Source of the DNA: Actinomycetes bacterium
GTDB lineage: Bacteria; Actinomycetota; Actinomycetes; Mycobacteriales; Micromonosporaceae
Direction: 5' to 3'
DNA length: 8,697 nucleotides
Assembly (NCBI GenBank): GCA_023437285.1
Contig: JAEZGP010000728.1
Coordinates: forward strand, 1 to 8,697
Shown: in pieces, positions 1-5,790 of the stretch
How positions within the stretch are numbered: position 1 is the first letter of the stretch
Layout of the letters: the number at the start of each line of letters is the position of its first letter
The notes under the pieces: model-generated
Databases searched by the model: none
The model's input: the letters and a program-made list of their open reading frames with translations, nothing else
Told to the model about the DNA's origin: nothing
Position numbers and translations under genes: made by a program

Positions 1-1268
1 ACAGGGGAGCCGCCGACGATGCGGCGACCACCTTCCGTTGGGGGTACCTCAGCCGGAACGGCGGATGCCCGCCTTCTACCCGTTGATGCCGTGATGATGA
101 GCGCCACCGCCACGAAGCCGGCCGCGAGTAGGGCACCCAGCATGTAGCCGTCCCGCAGGGCCGCTTCCGGCGTGGCGTCGACGGCCGACCGCGTACGGGC
201 CGCCGCGACGCTGGTGAGCACCGCGAGGCTGACCACGGCACCCGCCTGCTGCACCGTGTTGACCAGCCCGGACGCGAACCCGGTGTCCGACGGCGCCGCG
301 TCCGCCATGGCGAGCATGTTCACGGCGGGGATCGCCAGCCCCACCCCGATGCCGGCGAGGACGAACACCGGCAGCAGGTCGACCACGAACGACCCGGCGA
401 CGGGGGCGCGGCTGAGCAACAGCAGCCCGGCGACGAACGAGCCCAGCCCCACGAGCAGGACCCGTCGTGCCCCGTACCGGGAGGTGAGCACGGGGGCGAG
501 GAGCAGGGACACCGCGCCGATGACGACCGGGGTGGGCAGGAACGCCAGGCCGGCCTCGGCCGCCGAGTAGCCGAGCACGTTCTGCATGTAGAGGGCGGTC
601 ATGAACTGGAAGCCGAAGCCGGCGGCGAAGACGAGCGCGGCCGTCAGGTGGGCCGGCCCGACGGCGACGCGGGGCCTCCGGAGCCCGCGCACACGAGGCG
701 ACGCCGGAACCACGAACGGCGCCAGGAGAAACGCGCCGAGTCCGATGGGGACGTTGACCAGGAAGATCCAGTGCCAGCCGAACGCGGAGGCGATCACGCC
801 GCCGCCGATGAGGCCGATGGCGGCGCCGGCGGCGGAGACGAAGCTGAACAGGCCCAGGGCCCACGCCTGCTCGCCGGGCCGCGGATAGGCCGTCACGATC
901 ATGCCGAGGATGACGGCGGCGGCCGCCGCGCCGCCCGCACCCTGCACCGCCCGGGCCGCCAGCAGCATTTCGGCGCTGGTCGCCAGGCCGCACGCCAGGG
1001 ACGCGGCGGTGAAGACGGCCAGCCCGGCCATGAAGACCCGGCGGCTGCCGAGCATGTCGCCGAGGCGGCCGAACGGGAGCAGGAGCAGGCCGAACGGGAT
1101 CAGGTAGGCGTTCGCCACCCACGCCAGGCCGGACGCGGAGAACCCGAGGTCGGACTGGATGGCCGGCAGCGCGAGCGCCACCACGTTCCCATCCAAGATG
1201 ATCATCAGCTGCATGGCGCAGAGCACGGCGAGCGCGAGGCCGCGCGTACGCGAAGAAGAATCCGTCAC
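1..1268 (-). CDS. MFS efflux transporter, DHA2-like (3' end outside window)
   Basis: Proton-driven export permease of the major facilitator superfamily in the inner membrane; the substrate is unknown, a drug or toxic metabolite by family and by the adjacent MarR gene. The frame is open from GTG at 1268 to the window edge (422 codons, no stop seen). N-terminal helices carry the DHA2 signature LDGNVVALALP (residues 25-35), the loop 2-3 motif GRLGDMLGSRRV (68-79), a motif-C-like glycine-rich helix (about 144-160) and the family hallmark WHWIFLVNVPIG (166-177). The second half resumes at YMQNVLGYSAAEAGLAFLP (227-245). Only a short arginine-rich stretch (184-207) separates the halves, so the two extra central helices of 14-helix DHA2 pumps appear absent, giving about 12 helices. 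After residue 397 the chain is hydrophilic, so the stop is probably close. No clear ribosome binding site. It lies 48 bp downstream of the MarR gene on the same strand. Family is certain, substrate is not. Confidence 0.88.
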   Translation of the reverse strand, partial: MTDSSSRTRGLALAVLCAMQLMIILDGNVVALALPAIQSDLGFSASGLAWVANAYLIPFGLLLLPFGRLGDMLGSRRVFMAGLAVFTAASLACGLATSAEMLLAARAVQGAGGAAAAAVILGMIVTAYPRPGEQAWALGLFSFVSAAGAAIGLIGGGVIASAFGWHWIFLVNVPIGLGAFLLAPFVVPASPRVRGLRRPRVAVGPAHLTAALVFAAGFGFQFMTALYMQNVLGYSAAEAGLAFLPTPVVIGAVSLLLAPVLTSRYGARRVLLVGLGSFVAGLLLLSRAPVAGSFVVDLLPVFVLAGIGVGLAIPAVNMLAMADAAPSDTGFASGLVNTVQQAGAVVSLAVLTSVAAARTRSAVDATPEAALRDGYMLGALLAAGFVAVALIITASTGRRRASAVPAEVPPTEGGRRIVGGSP

Positions 1269-1282
1269 GGCAACGACCGTAA

Positions 1283-1300
1283 CAGATAATCTATTAGCAG
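1283..1300. promoter_or_regulatory. Candidate MarR operator ahead of the MFS gene
   Basis: An imperfect 18-bp dyad, CAGATAATCTATTAGCAG, has arms CAGATAAT and ATTAGCAG that match at six of eight positions around a 2-bp centre. It contains the perfect 9-bp palindrome AGATAATCT (1284-1292). It is the most AT-rich patch in an otherwise GC-rich neighbourhood and lies 15-32 bp upstream of the MFS start, inside the 48-bp gap after marR. MarR-family proteins typically bind AT-containing dyads of this size close to the promoter of the gene they repress. The core GATAATC recurs upstream of marR at 1818-1824. Operator function is inferred. Confidence 0.5.
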
Positions 1301-1316
1301 ACGATCCCCTAGCGAC

Positions 1317-1793
1317 CTACTTTCGTACCGGCGTCCGCGCGCGCCGCACCGTCGACGGAACCGGTTCGGCCAGCGGCCCGTCCACCAGCGTGGCGAGCGC
1401 CGTCACGAAGTCTTCGGGGTCGCCGGGCAGCGCGGCGAGTACCTCCCGGTGCACCCGGTCGACGATCTTCTGACCCACGGCGGCGGCGTGCGCGCCGGAC
1501 GGCGTCACCGCGATGATCCGGGCCCGCCGGTCGGTCTCCGACGGCCGGCGCACCGCATACCCGGCCCGCTCCAGCTCGTCCACCGTGCTCACCATGGTGG
1601 TCTTGTCGAGGTGCGCCAGCTCGGCCAGCTCGATCTGCGTACGGTCGCGCTCCAGCGCGTGGACGAGTACGCACTGCATCCGTACCGACAGGCCCACCTC
1701 GGCGAGTTCCGCCGCTAGCCGCGTGTTGAGCACGTGCCCGGCATGCGTGAGCAGGCCGGTCAGGTCGAGCACGGTGCGCTTGGGAGTCGCCAT
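1317..1793 (-). CDS. MarR-family transcriptional regulator
   Basis: A 158-residue winged-helix repressor that probably responds to a small phenolic or drug-like ligand and controls the downstream efflux pump. Dimerisation helices occupy the N-terminal 35 residues and the C-terminal 40. The DNA-binding part runs from about 38 to 100: a helix-turn-helix with recognition helix near DKTTMVSTVDELERAGYAVR (63-82), followed by a wing RRPSETDRRARIIAVTPSG (82-100), which holds the DxR signature typical of the family. Size is normal for MarR. The ATG at 1793 fits the family N-terminus; the frame is open further upstream but that stretch runs antisense through the GNAT gene. There is no Shine-Dalgarno, and a TATCCT hexamer (complement of 1800-1805) ends exactly seven bases before the ATG, which suggests a leaderless mRNA. 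It stops at a TAG, 48 bp before the MFS gene. Ligand unknown. Confidence 0.92.
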   Translation of the reverse strand: MATPKRTVLDLTGLLTHAGHVLNTRLAAELAEVGLSVRMQCVLVHALERDRTQIELAELAHLDKTTMVSTVDELERAGYAVRRPSETDRRARIIAVTPSGAHAAAVGQKIVDRVHREVLAALPGDPEDFVTALATLVDGPLAEPVPSTVRRARTPVRK

Positions 1794-1829
1794 ATCCACA
1801 GGATAGGTCGGCTGCCGGATAATCCATTC
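1794..1829. promoter_or_regulatory. Compact divergent promoter between marR and the GNAT gene
   Basis: Only 36 bp separate the two start codons. On the plus strand TCCACA (1795-1800, four of six matches to TTGACA) is followed after 17 bp by GATAAT (1818-1823, five of six matches to TATAAT), placing transcription start at or next to the GTG at 1830. On the minus strand TATCCT (1805-1800) would start transcription at or next to the ATG at 1793. Both transcripts would be leaderless, agreeing with the lack of ribosome binding sites. The perfect palindrome GGATAATCC (1817-1825) overlaps the plus -10 box and shares GATAATC with the dyad before the MFS gene, so binding of MarR here could control both directions. 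Inferred from sequence only. Confidence 0.5.
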
Positions 1830-2393
1830 GTGGACGTAGTTCTGAGCACCGAGCGCCTCATCCTGCGCCGGTTCACCCCCGACGACGTCGACCTCCTCGT
1901 CGAGCTCGACAGCGATCCCGAGGTCATGCGCTTCCTTACCAACGGCAAACCCACGCCGTACGCCACGGTGCGCGACGAGCTGCTCCCAAAGATCATTGAG
2001 GAGTACTCGACGCAGCCGCGCCACGGAATGTGGGCCACGGTGGATAAGGCCGGCCACTTCCTAGGCTGGCACTCCCTCGCCCTGCCGGCGAACGGCGACG
2101 ACACGCAGGCCGAGCTCGGCTACCGGCTGCGCCGGGCGGCCTGGGGGCACGGGTACGCCACCGAGGGCGCCAAGGCACTGATCGCCGACGCGTTCACCAC
2201 CAGGGGCCTGCGCCGGGTGTTCGCCGAGACGATGGCCGTCAACACCGGCTCGCGCCGCGTGATGGCGAAGGCCGGGCTGCGCCACGTGCGCACATTCCAT
2301 GTGGAATTTGATGATCCGATCCCGGGCACCGAGCACGGCGAGGTCGAGTATGCGATCACCCGCGAGGAGTGGGCCGAACTGTCGCGCACGTGA
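1830..2393 (+). CDS. GNAT N-acetyltransferase, RimJ/RimL type
   Basis: A 187-residue acetyl-CoA-dependent N-acetyltransferase. The N-terminus (STERLILRRFTPDDVD, residues 6-21) is the standard opening of the RimJ/RimL group. The acetyl-CoA pyrophosphate loop (motif A) is seen at RRAAWGHGYATEGAKALI (101-118), with the W-G-H-G-Y-A core, and is followed by the conserved NTGSRRVMAKAGL segment (138-150) and a C-terminal strand ending in a W-containing tail. Family members acetylate ribosomal protein N-termini, other proteins, or small amines and antibiotics; the substrate cannot be read from the sequence. The GTG at 1830 was chosen because it directly precedes the conserved N-terminal strand and lies seven bases after a -10-like GATAAT; the frame is open upstream into marR. 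Divergent from marR and the efflux pump, so a role in the same detoxification response is plausible but unproven. Confidence 0.88.
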   Translation: MDVVLSTERLILRRFTPDDVDLLVELDSDPEVMRFLTNGKPTPYATVRDELLPKIIEEYSTQPRHGMWATVDKAGHFLGWHSLALPANGDDTQAELGYRLRRAAWGHGYATEGAKALIADAFTTRGLRRVFAETMAVNTGSRRVMAKAGLRHVRTFHVEFDDPIPGTEHGEVEYAITREEWAELSRT

Positions 2394-2424
2394 CCGTCCG
2401 GCTGCCAACCGAGCCGCGGGCCGC

Positions 2425-2441
2425 CGCGTCATAGGGACGCG
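2425..2441. repeat. Small hairpin between GNAT and lipoprotein genes
   Basis: CGCGTC (2425-2430) and GACGCG (2436-2441) form a perfect 6-bp stem around the loop ATAGG. It begins 32 bp after the GNAT stop and ends 43 bp before the lipoprotein start, the only dyad I see in this 90-bp gap. It could be a weak terminator without a U-tract or an operator for the lipoprotein gene. No clear -35/-10 pair is visible in the gap. Confidence 0.35.
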
Positions 2442-2483
2442 ACCGTGTTCGGCCGCCACGAGGGGCTCGGAACGGAGATCACC

Positions 2484-3197
2484 ATGCGCAGACTCGTACT
2501 CCTGGGGGTTTGTGTCGCGGCCTTGACCGCCGCGGCCTGCACCCCGACCCGCAACACCGGCACCGGCGGCGGCACCACCGCACCCGGCGCCGGCTCCAGC
2601 TCGGCCGCACCCGTCACGACGGGACCGGGCGGCGGCGCGACGACCGCGGCCACGACCACCAAGGGAACCACCACGGGTGCCCCGCAGGGGACGTGGAAGG
2701 TCAGGTACGACTGGAATGTCCCCAGCACGCGGGTGAGCATCGACAACCCGCACGCGATGCCGCTGCCGCGGCTGGCCGAGATCCACGTGGGCAACCACGC
2801 GAAGGACGGCTTCGCCCGGATCTCGTTCTATTTCCGGGGCGGCATGCCCAGCTACAACTTCAACTACGCGCGCGAGGTGCTCAACGAGGGGCAGGGCGAG
2901 CCGATCAAGCTGGAAGGCAACTCGTTCCTGCGCCTCCAGTTCAGCAACGCGCGCCAGCACGATGACGACGGCCACAACTCGCTGAAGGTCAAGCCGGCCA
3001 GCCACATCGGCTTCACGAGGTTGCGCAGTTACGCCTTCGGCGGCGACTTCGAGGGCTACGTGACGTACGGGCTGGGCATCCAGTCCACCCCGAACAGCGA
3101 CCACATCTTGAAGATCCGGGTGGGCGAGCTGACGAAGAAGCCCGACGGCAAGGGCGGCTTCTTCTACGTCGTCGCGTTCGATGTCGCACAGAACTAG
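2484..3197 (+). CDS. AMIN-like domain lipoprotein
   Basis: A 237-residue exported, probably membrane-anchored protein. The start ATG at 2484 has GGAG six bases upstream (2474-2477). The signal peptide MRRLVLLGVCVAALTAAAC has a twin-Arg n-region and ends at Cys19; the lipobox (AAAC) is weak because alanine replaces the usual leucine at -3. Residues 20-68 form a Thr/Gly/Ala/Pro-rich linker, a likely unstructured and possibly glycosylated spacer. The folded part (about 70-237) resembles actinobacterial AMIN-like domains: RLAEIHVGNHAKDGFARISF (96-115) matches the strand pattern with H-x-G-F-x-R, and the second half ends in VGELTKKPDG and FFYVVAFDV. AMIN domains in other proteins bind cell-wall polymers; the function of this single-domain actinobacterial version is unknown. 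It converges on the GPP34 gene, and its TAG overlaps that gene's stop. Confidence 0.78.
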   Translation: MRRLVLLGVCVAALTAAACTPTRNTGTGGGTTAPGAGSSSAAPVTTGPGGGATTAATTTKGTTTGAPQGTWKVRYDWNVPSTRVSIDNPHAMPLPRLAEIHVGNHAKDGFARISFYFRGGMPSYNFNYAREVLNEGQGEPIKLEGNSFLRLQFSNARQHDDDGHNSLKVKPASHIGFTRLRSYAFGGDFEGYVTYGLGIQSTPNSDHILKIRVGELTKKPDGKGGFFYVVAFDVAQN

Positions 3198-3826
3198 AGC
3201 TTGGGTGCCACGGCGATCGTCGCGGCGACCAGCTCGACGGCCGTAATGATCTCTTTGAGTACGTCCGGGAGGGTGTCGGCGAACCGGCCGAGGCCCTCCC
3301 GGGCCTCCTTGCCGCGCACGGCGATGAGGTCGGTCATGCCGACCGCGAGGACCAGCCCGGCCAGCACGGCGGTGGGCTCGTCGAGCAGGTCGGGGTGGTC
3401 GAGCATGTAGCGCAGCCTGGCCCGGGGCCCGGCGGCCAGGTTGCGGTCGACGGCCGGGTAGCGCACGGTCGAGCGGAGCACGCCGCGCGACTGGACCCGG
3501 TAGATCATTCCCGCGTCGACGAGGCGGGGCCGCACCATGTCGAGGGCGTCCTTGCGCAGGTATTCCACCCAGGTGCGCGCGGGGTGCTCGGCGCGCTCCT
3601 TGAGGATCTCGGCCAGGGCCGCGTCGCTGACCCGCTCGCGGTGGGGACGCTGATCGATGGTGGTGACGACCCCGTTGACGACCGCGATCCGTTGCCGCAC
3701 GGCAAGTTCCGCCAAGACGGCACCGGCCAGTCCCGAGTCGAACACCTTGGCGTTGATGTGGCACTTGCCGGTGTACTCGTCGTGGCTGATCAGGTAGAAC
3801 TCGTCCGCCAGGGGCAGCTGTGGCAT
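3194..3826 (-). CDS. GPP34 (GOLPH3-like) family protein
   Basis: A 210-residue cytoplasmic protein of the GOLPH3/GPP34 family. It opens with the family pattern LPLADEFYLISHDEYTGK (4-21), followed by the AGAVLAELAVRQRIAV helix (34-49), a basic helical region (RTWVEYLRKDALDMVRPRLV, 84-103) and a C-terminal helical half ending in AATIAVAPKL. In eukaryotes GOLPH3 binds phosphatidylinositol-4-phosphate and Golgi glycosyltransferases; the many actinobacterial homologues have no established role, so a membrane- or envelope-related function is only an analogy. The ATG at 3826 is preceded by AAGGA at seven bases' spacing; a second ATG seven bases upstream is out of frame. Length is normal. Upstream lies a good promoter with a dyad over the -10 box. 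The TAG stop shares a CTAG with the convergent lipoprotein gene. Confidence 0.88.
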   Translation of the reverse strand: MPQLPLADEFYLISHDEYTGKCHINAKVFDSGLAGAVLAELAVRQRIAVVNGVVTTIDQRPHRERVSDAALAEILKERAEHPARTWVEYLRKDALDMVRPRLVDAGMIYRVQSRGVLRSTVRYPAVDRNLAAGPRARLRYMLDHPDLLDEPTAVLAGLVLAVGMTDLIAVRGKEAREGLGRFADTLPDVLKEIITAVELVAATIAVAPKL

Positions 3827-3850
3827 CGGGCATTCCTTGGGTTGGCCCGG

Positions 3851-3893
3851 TGTCGTCGCGGCGACAGTAGCGGACCCTGGGTAGTCCTATCAA
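3851..3893 (-). promoter_or_regulatory. Promoter of the GPP34 gene with overlapping dyad
   Basis: Read on the minus strand, TTGATA (complement of 3888-3893, five of six matches to TTGACA) is followed after 18 bp by TACTGT (complement of 3864-3869). Transcription would begin near 3857, giving a leader of about 30 nt with AAGGA before the ATG. The 16-bp dyad TGTCGTCGCGGCGACA (3851-3866; 14 of 16 bases symmetrical) covers the end of the -10 box and the start point, a classic repressor position. Which protein binds is unknown. Confidence 0.6.
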
Positions 3894-4002
3894 TGCCCTG
3901 CGTGGGATCGACCCGCTACCTGGCCCCCTATCCCATTGCCGACGAGCTGACCGCTTGATCACCCGGCGCGAAACTTGCACCGTACGTATCTGTGAGATCG
4001 CG

Positions 4003-4077
4003 CCGAGTACTCGGGCCGGACGGGGCCCCGTGGCGACCGGTCGGTAATCTTGGCAGCAGACGTGAGAACTTCTCGCG
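4003..4077. promoter_or_regulatory. Cluster of four palindromes upstream of the GGDEF gene
   Basis: Within 75 bp stand CCGAGTACTCGG (4003-4014, perfect), CGGGGCCCCG (4021-4030, perfect), CGACCGGTCG (4034-4043, perfect) and GAGAACTTCTC (4064-4074, perfect around one central base). The last sits in CGTGAGAACTTCTCGCG (4061-4077), which extends its symmetry by two more pairs after one mismatch. A TAATCT hexamer (4045-4050) between the last two could be a -10 box, but no matching -35 is seen. The stretch ends 25 bp before the GTG of the cyclase gene. Together with the GPP34 promoter it accounts for the 276-bp gap 3827-4102. Multiple operator sites are a reasonable reading but unproven. Confidence 0.45.
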
Positions 4078-4102
4078 CTGCGTTCCGAGAGAGTAGCTGA
4101 GC

Positions 4103-5017
4103 GTGTACCTCGCCCACGGCCCCACGCCCGGCGGCGCCTGCGCCCCCGGTCCCTCCGAGGCGGCCATCCAGGCGTACTCCCACGCCCTGCACGCCACGCT
4201 GGCCATGGCCTCGGCCAGCGACCGTGCCGACCTCGTCGCCCGTACGCTCGAGGCCGCCCGCGAGGTCACCGACGCCAAGGTCGCCGCGATCATCGAGGCC
4301 GACGGCGAACCGCACGCCGACGGCGACGCCGAGCTGGCCGGCCGGCTCCGCACTCTGGACCCCGACCTGCGCCAACGCCTGTGCCGGGCCCCCGGCGACC
4401 CCGCCGACCTGCTCGCCGGCCACGGCCTCAGCGACGCCACGGTCGTACCCATGAACGGCGCCGCCCTGCTCGTCGCCCACGCCGGCCGCCCCGCGCCACA
4501 GCTGCTGGAACTCGTCGCCGCCCACTACGCCGTGGCCCTCGACCGGCTCGGCCAGCTCGACGCCCTGCGCCGCTTCGCCAACAGCGACCCGCTCACGGGC
4601 CTGCGCCACCACCGCCCGTTCCGGCGGCGCCTGGCCCGTACCATCCCCGGGCGGACCGCCGTCATCGCGCTCGACGTCGACAACTTCAAGAACATCAATG
4701 ACGCGTACGGGCATGAGGCCGGCGACAGCGCCCTCATCCGCCTCGGCAACGCGTTGCAGAGCACGTTGCGGGAGGGCGACGGGCTCTACCGGGTCGGCGG
4801 CGACGAGTTCGCCGTGATCGTCGAGGTGGGCGGCGAGCCGGAGGCGCTCGCCATCGCCGAACGGCTGCTGCGCGCCGCCCGGGCCGCCGGCCACCCCGTC
4901 AGCGCGGGGGTAGCGTTGCGCCGCGCCGACGAGGACGGCCCGGACACGCTGCGCCGCGCCGACGGCGCCCTGTACGAGGCGAAACGCGCGGGCCGCGACT
5001 CGGCCCGGCTGGCCTAG
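4103..5017 (+). CDS. GAF-like plus GGDEF diguanylate cyclase
   Basis: A 304-residue soluble protein predicted to make cyclic di-GMP from two GTP. Residues about 36-150 look like a GAF-type sensor (helix, AAREVTDAKVAAIIEAD at 51-67, then VVPMNGAALLVAHAG at 114-128 and a connecting helix to 158). The GGDEF domain follows: SDPLTGL (161-167), metal-binding D191 in DVDNFKNIND (191-200), GHEAGD (203-208), an intact active-site GGDEF (232-236) and the closing ADGALYEAKRAGRD (286-299). The inhibitory I-site RxxD is present as REGD (223-226), exactly five residues before GGDEF, so product feedback is expected. No EAL domain and no membrane segment. GTG at 4103 is set by an in-frame TAG nine bases upstream (4094-4096); the ribosome binding site is weak. 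In actinomycetes c-di-GMP acts on development through BldD. The stop overlaps the convergent methyltransferase gene. Confidence 0.92.
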   Translation: MYLAHGPTPGGACAPGPSEAAIQAYSHALHATLAMASASDRADLVARTLEAAREVTDAKVAAIIEADGEPHADGDAELAGRLRTLDPDLRQRLCRAPGDPADLLAGHGLSDATVVPMNGAALLVAHAGRPAPQLLELVAAHYAVALDRLGQLDALRRFANSDPLTGLRHHRPFRRRLARTIPGRTAVIALDVDNFKNINDAYGHEAGDSALIRLGNALQSTLREGDGLYRVGGDEFAVIVEVGGEPEALAIAERLLRAARAAGHPVSAGVALRRADEDGPDTLRRADGALYEAKRAGRDSARLA

Positions 5018-5023
5018 CCGGGC
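5003..5023. terminator. Hairpin over the shared GGDEF/methyltransferase stop codons
   Basis: GCCCGGCT (5003-5010) and AGCCGGGC (5016-5023) form a perfect 8-bp stem around the loop GGCCT. Both TAG stop codons (5015-5017 plus, 5016-5014 minus) lie in its loop and descending arm. A GC-only hairpin at the meeting point of two convergent genes fits a bidirectional terminator. Neither side has a T-run, which is common for actinobacterial terminators but makes efficiency doubtful. Confidence 0.5.
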
Positions 5024-5790
5024 TTGCGGGCCCGGGTGGCGAAGTAACCGGGCAGGTAACGGCCCGTCGGGCCCGCGTTGTGTGGCGCCTCGTCGAAGGC
5101 GGTCAGCACGAAGCCGGCGGCCAGTTGCCCGCCGATCTGGTCGGCCAGCGTGTGGCTCCACTCCACCGGGGCGTCCGGGCCGAACACCCGGTCGCGTTCC
5201 TCCTGCGTCAGGTGGGTGAGGTCCGAGTACGGCAGCGCGTGGCGCACCACGAACTCGCCCCGGTTGTCGAGCGCGTCCGCGTCGAAGATGTAGAGGTCGG
5301 GGTTGAGGAAGCCGGCGAGCAGCAGCCCGCCGGGACGCAACACCCGAAAGCACTCCCGCCACACGACCCGTACGTCCGGCACGAACAGGTTCGACACCGG
5401 GTGGAAGATCAGGTCGAAGCTGGCGTCGGCGAAGCGGCTCAGGTCGGCCATGTCGCCCTGCTCCAGCCGCAGCGTCAGGCCGTCGCGCGCGGCCACCTCG
5501 GCGTCGCGCTCAAGCTGGCGTGGCGAGTTGTCGAAGCTGGTGACGTTCGCGCCGGCGGCCGCGAGCACCGGGGCCTGCTGGCCGCCGCCGGAGGCGAGGG
5601 CGAGCAGGTCGACGCCGACCAGCGACGCGGGGAACCAGTCGCGCGGGACGGGCTGGTAGCCGACCAGGACGATCGACCAGTCGCCCCGGCGAGCGCGTTC
5701 GATCACGTCCGGACCGACCGGCCTGGTCCACTCGTTGCCGTCGGCGACCTCACGGTCCCACGCGTCCCTGTTGTGCGCCACGATATCCAT
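5014..5790 (-). CDS. Class I SAM-dependent methyltransferase
   Basis: A 258-residue methyltransferase with a Rossmann-type SAM domain. The N-terminus AHNRDAWDREVADGNEWTRP (5-24) is typical of a group of uncharacterised small-molecule methyltransferases. Motif I is the variant VDLLALASGGGQQAP (60-74) with a GGG turn instead of the usual acidic-G-x-G; the acidic end of strand 2 is D87 in TSFDNSP. Then come GDMADL (112-117), FDLIFHPVSNLF (125-136) and RVLRPGGLLLAGF (149-161), the post-I to post-III strands. The C-terminal part (165-258) probably forms the substrate lid. Substrate unknown. ATG at 5790 was chosen because it begins the conserved N-terminus; there is no ribosome binding site, and a TAGCCT box just upstream suggests a leaderless or nearly leaderless mRNA. 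It lies downstream of the asd terminator, so it probably has its own transcript. Confidence 0.87.
   Translation of the reverse strand: MDIVAHNRDAWDREVADGNEWTRPVGPDVIERARRGDWSIVLVGYQPVPRDWFPASLVGVDLLALASGGGQQAPVLAAAGANVTSFDNSPRQLERDAEVAARDGLTLRLEQGDMADLSRFADASFDLIFHPVSNLFVPDVRVVWRECFRVLRPGGLLLAGFLNPDLYIFDADALDNRGEFVVRHALPYSDLTHLTQEERDRVFGPDAPVEWSHTLADQIGGQLAAGFVLTAFDEAPHNAGPTGRYLPGYFATRARKPG

Noticed and set aside
1..1122. Plus-strand and alternative minus-strand open frames over the MFS gene
   Set aside because: Only the frame from GTG 1268 gives hydrophobic helices and DHA2 motifs. The others are arginine-rich shadows.
3893..3958. A 21-codon open frame (begins MPCVGSTRYL) in the GPP34-GGDEF gap
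   Set aside because: There is no ribosome binding site, its start overlaps the -35 box of the GPP34 promoter, and nothing about the peptide is recognisable.
2061..3980. Long minus-strand open frame of more than 600 codons
   Set aside because: It runs antisense through the GNAT and lipoprotein genes and out of frame through GPP34. The translation is Arg/Gly/Pro/Ala-rich low-complexity sequence with no motif, the usual shadow in GC-rich DNA.
3959..5362. Long minus-strand open frame opposite the GGDEF gene
   Set aside because: The plus-strand frame has complete GGDEF-domain motifs. The opposite frame has biased composition and no recognisable domain, and it runs into the methyltransferase gene out of frame.
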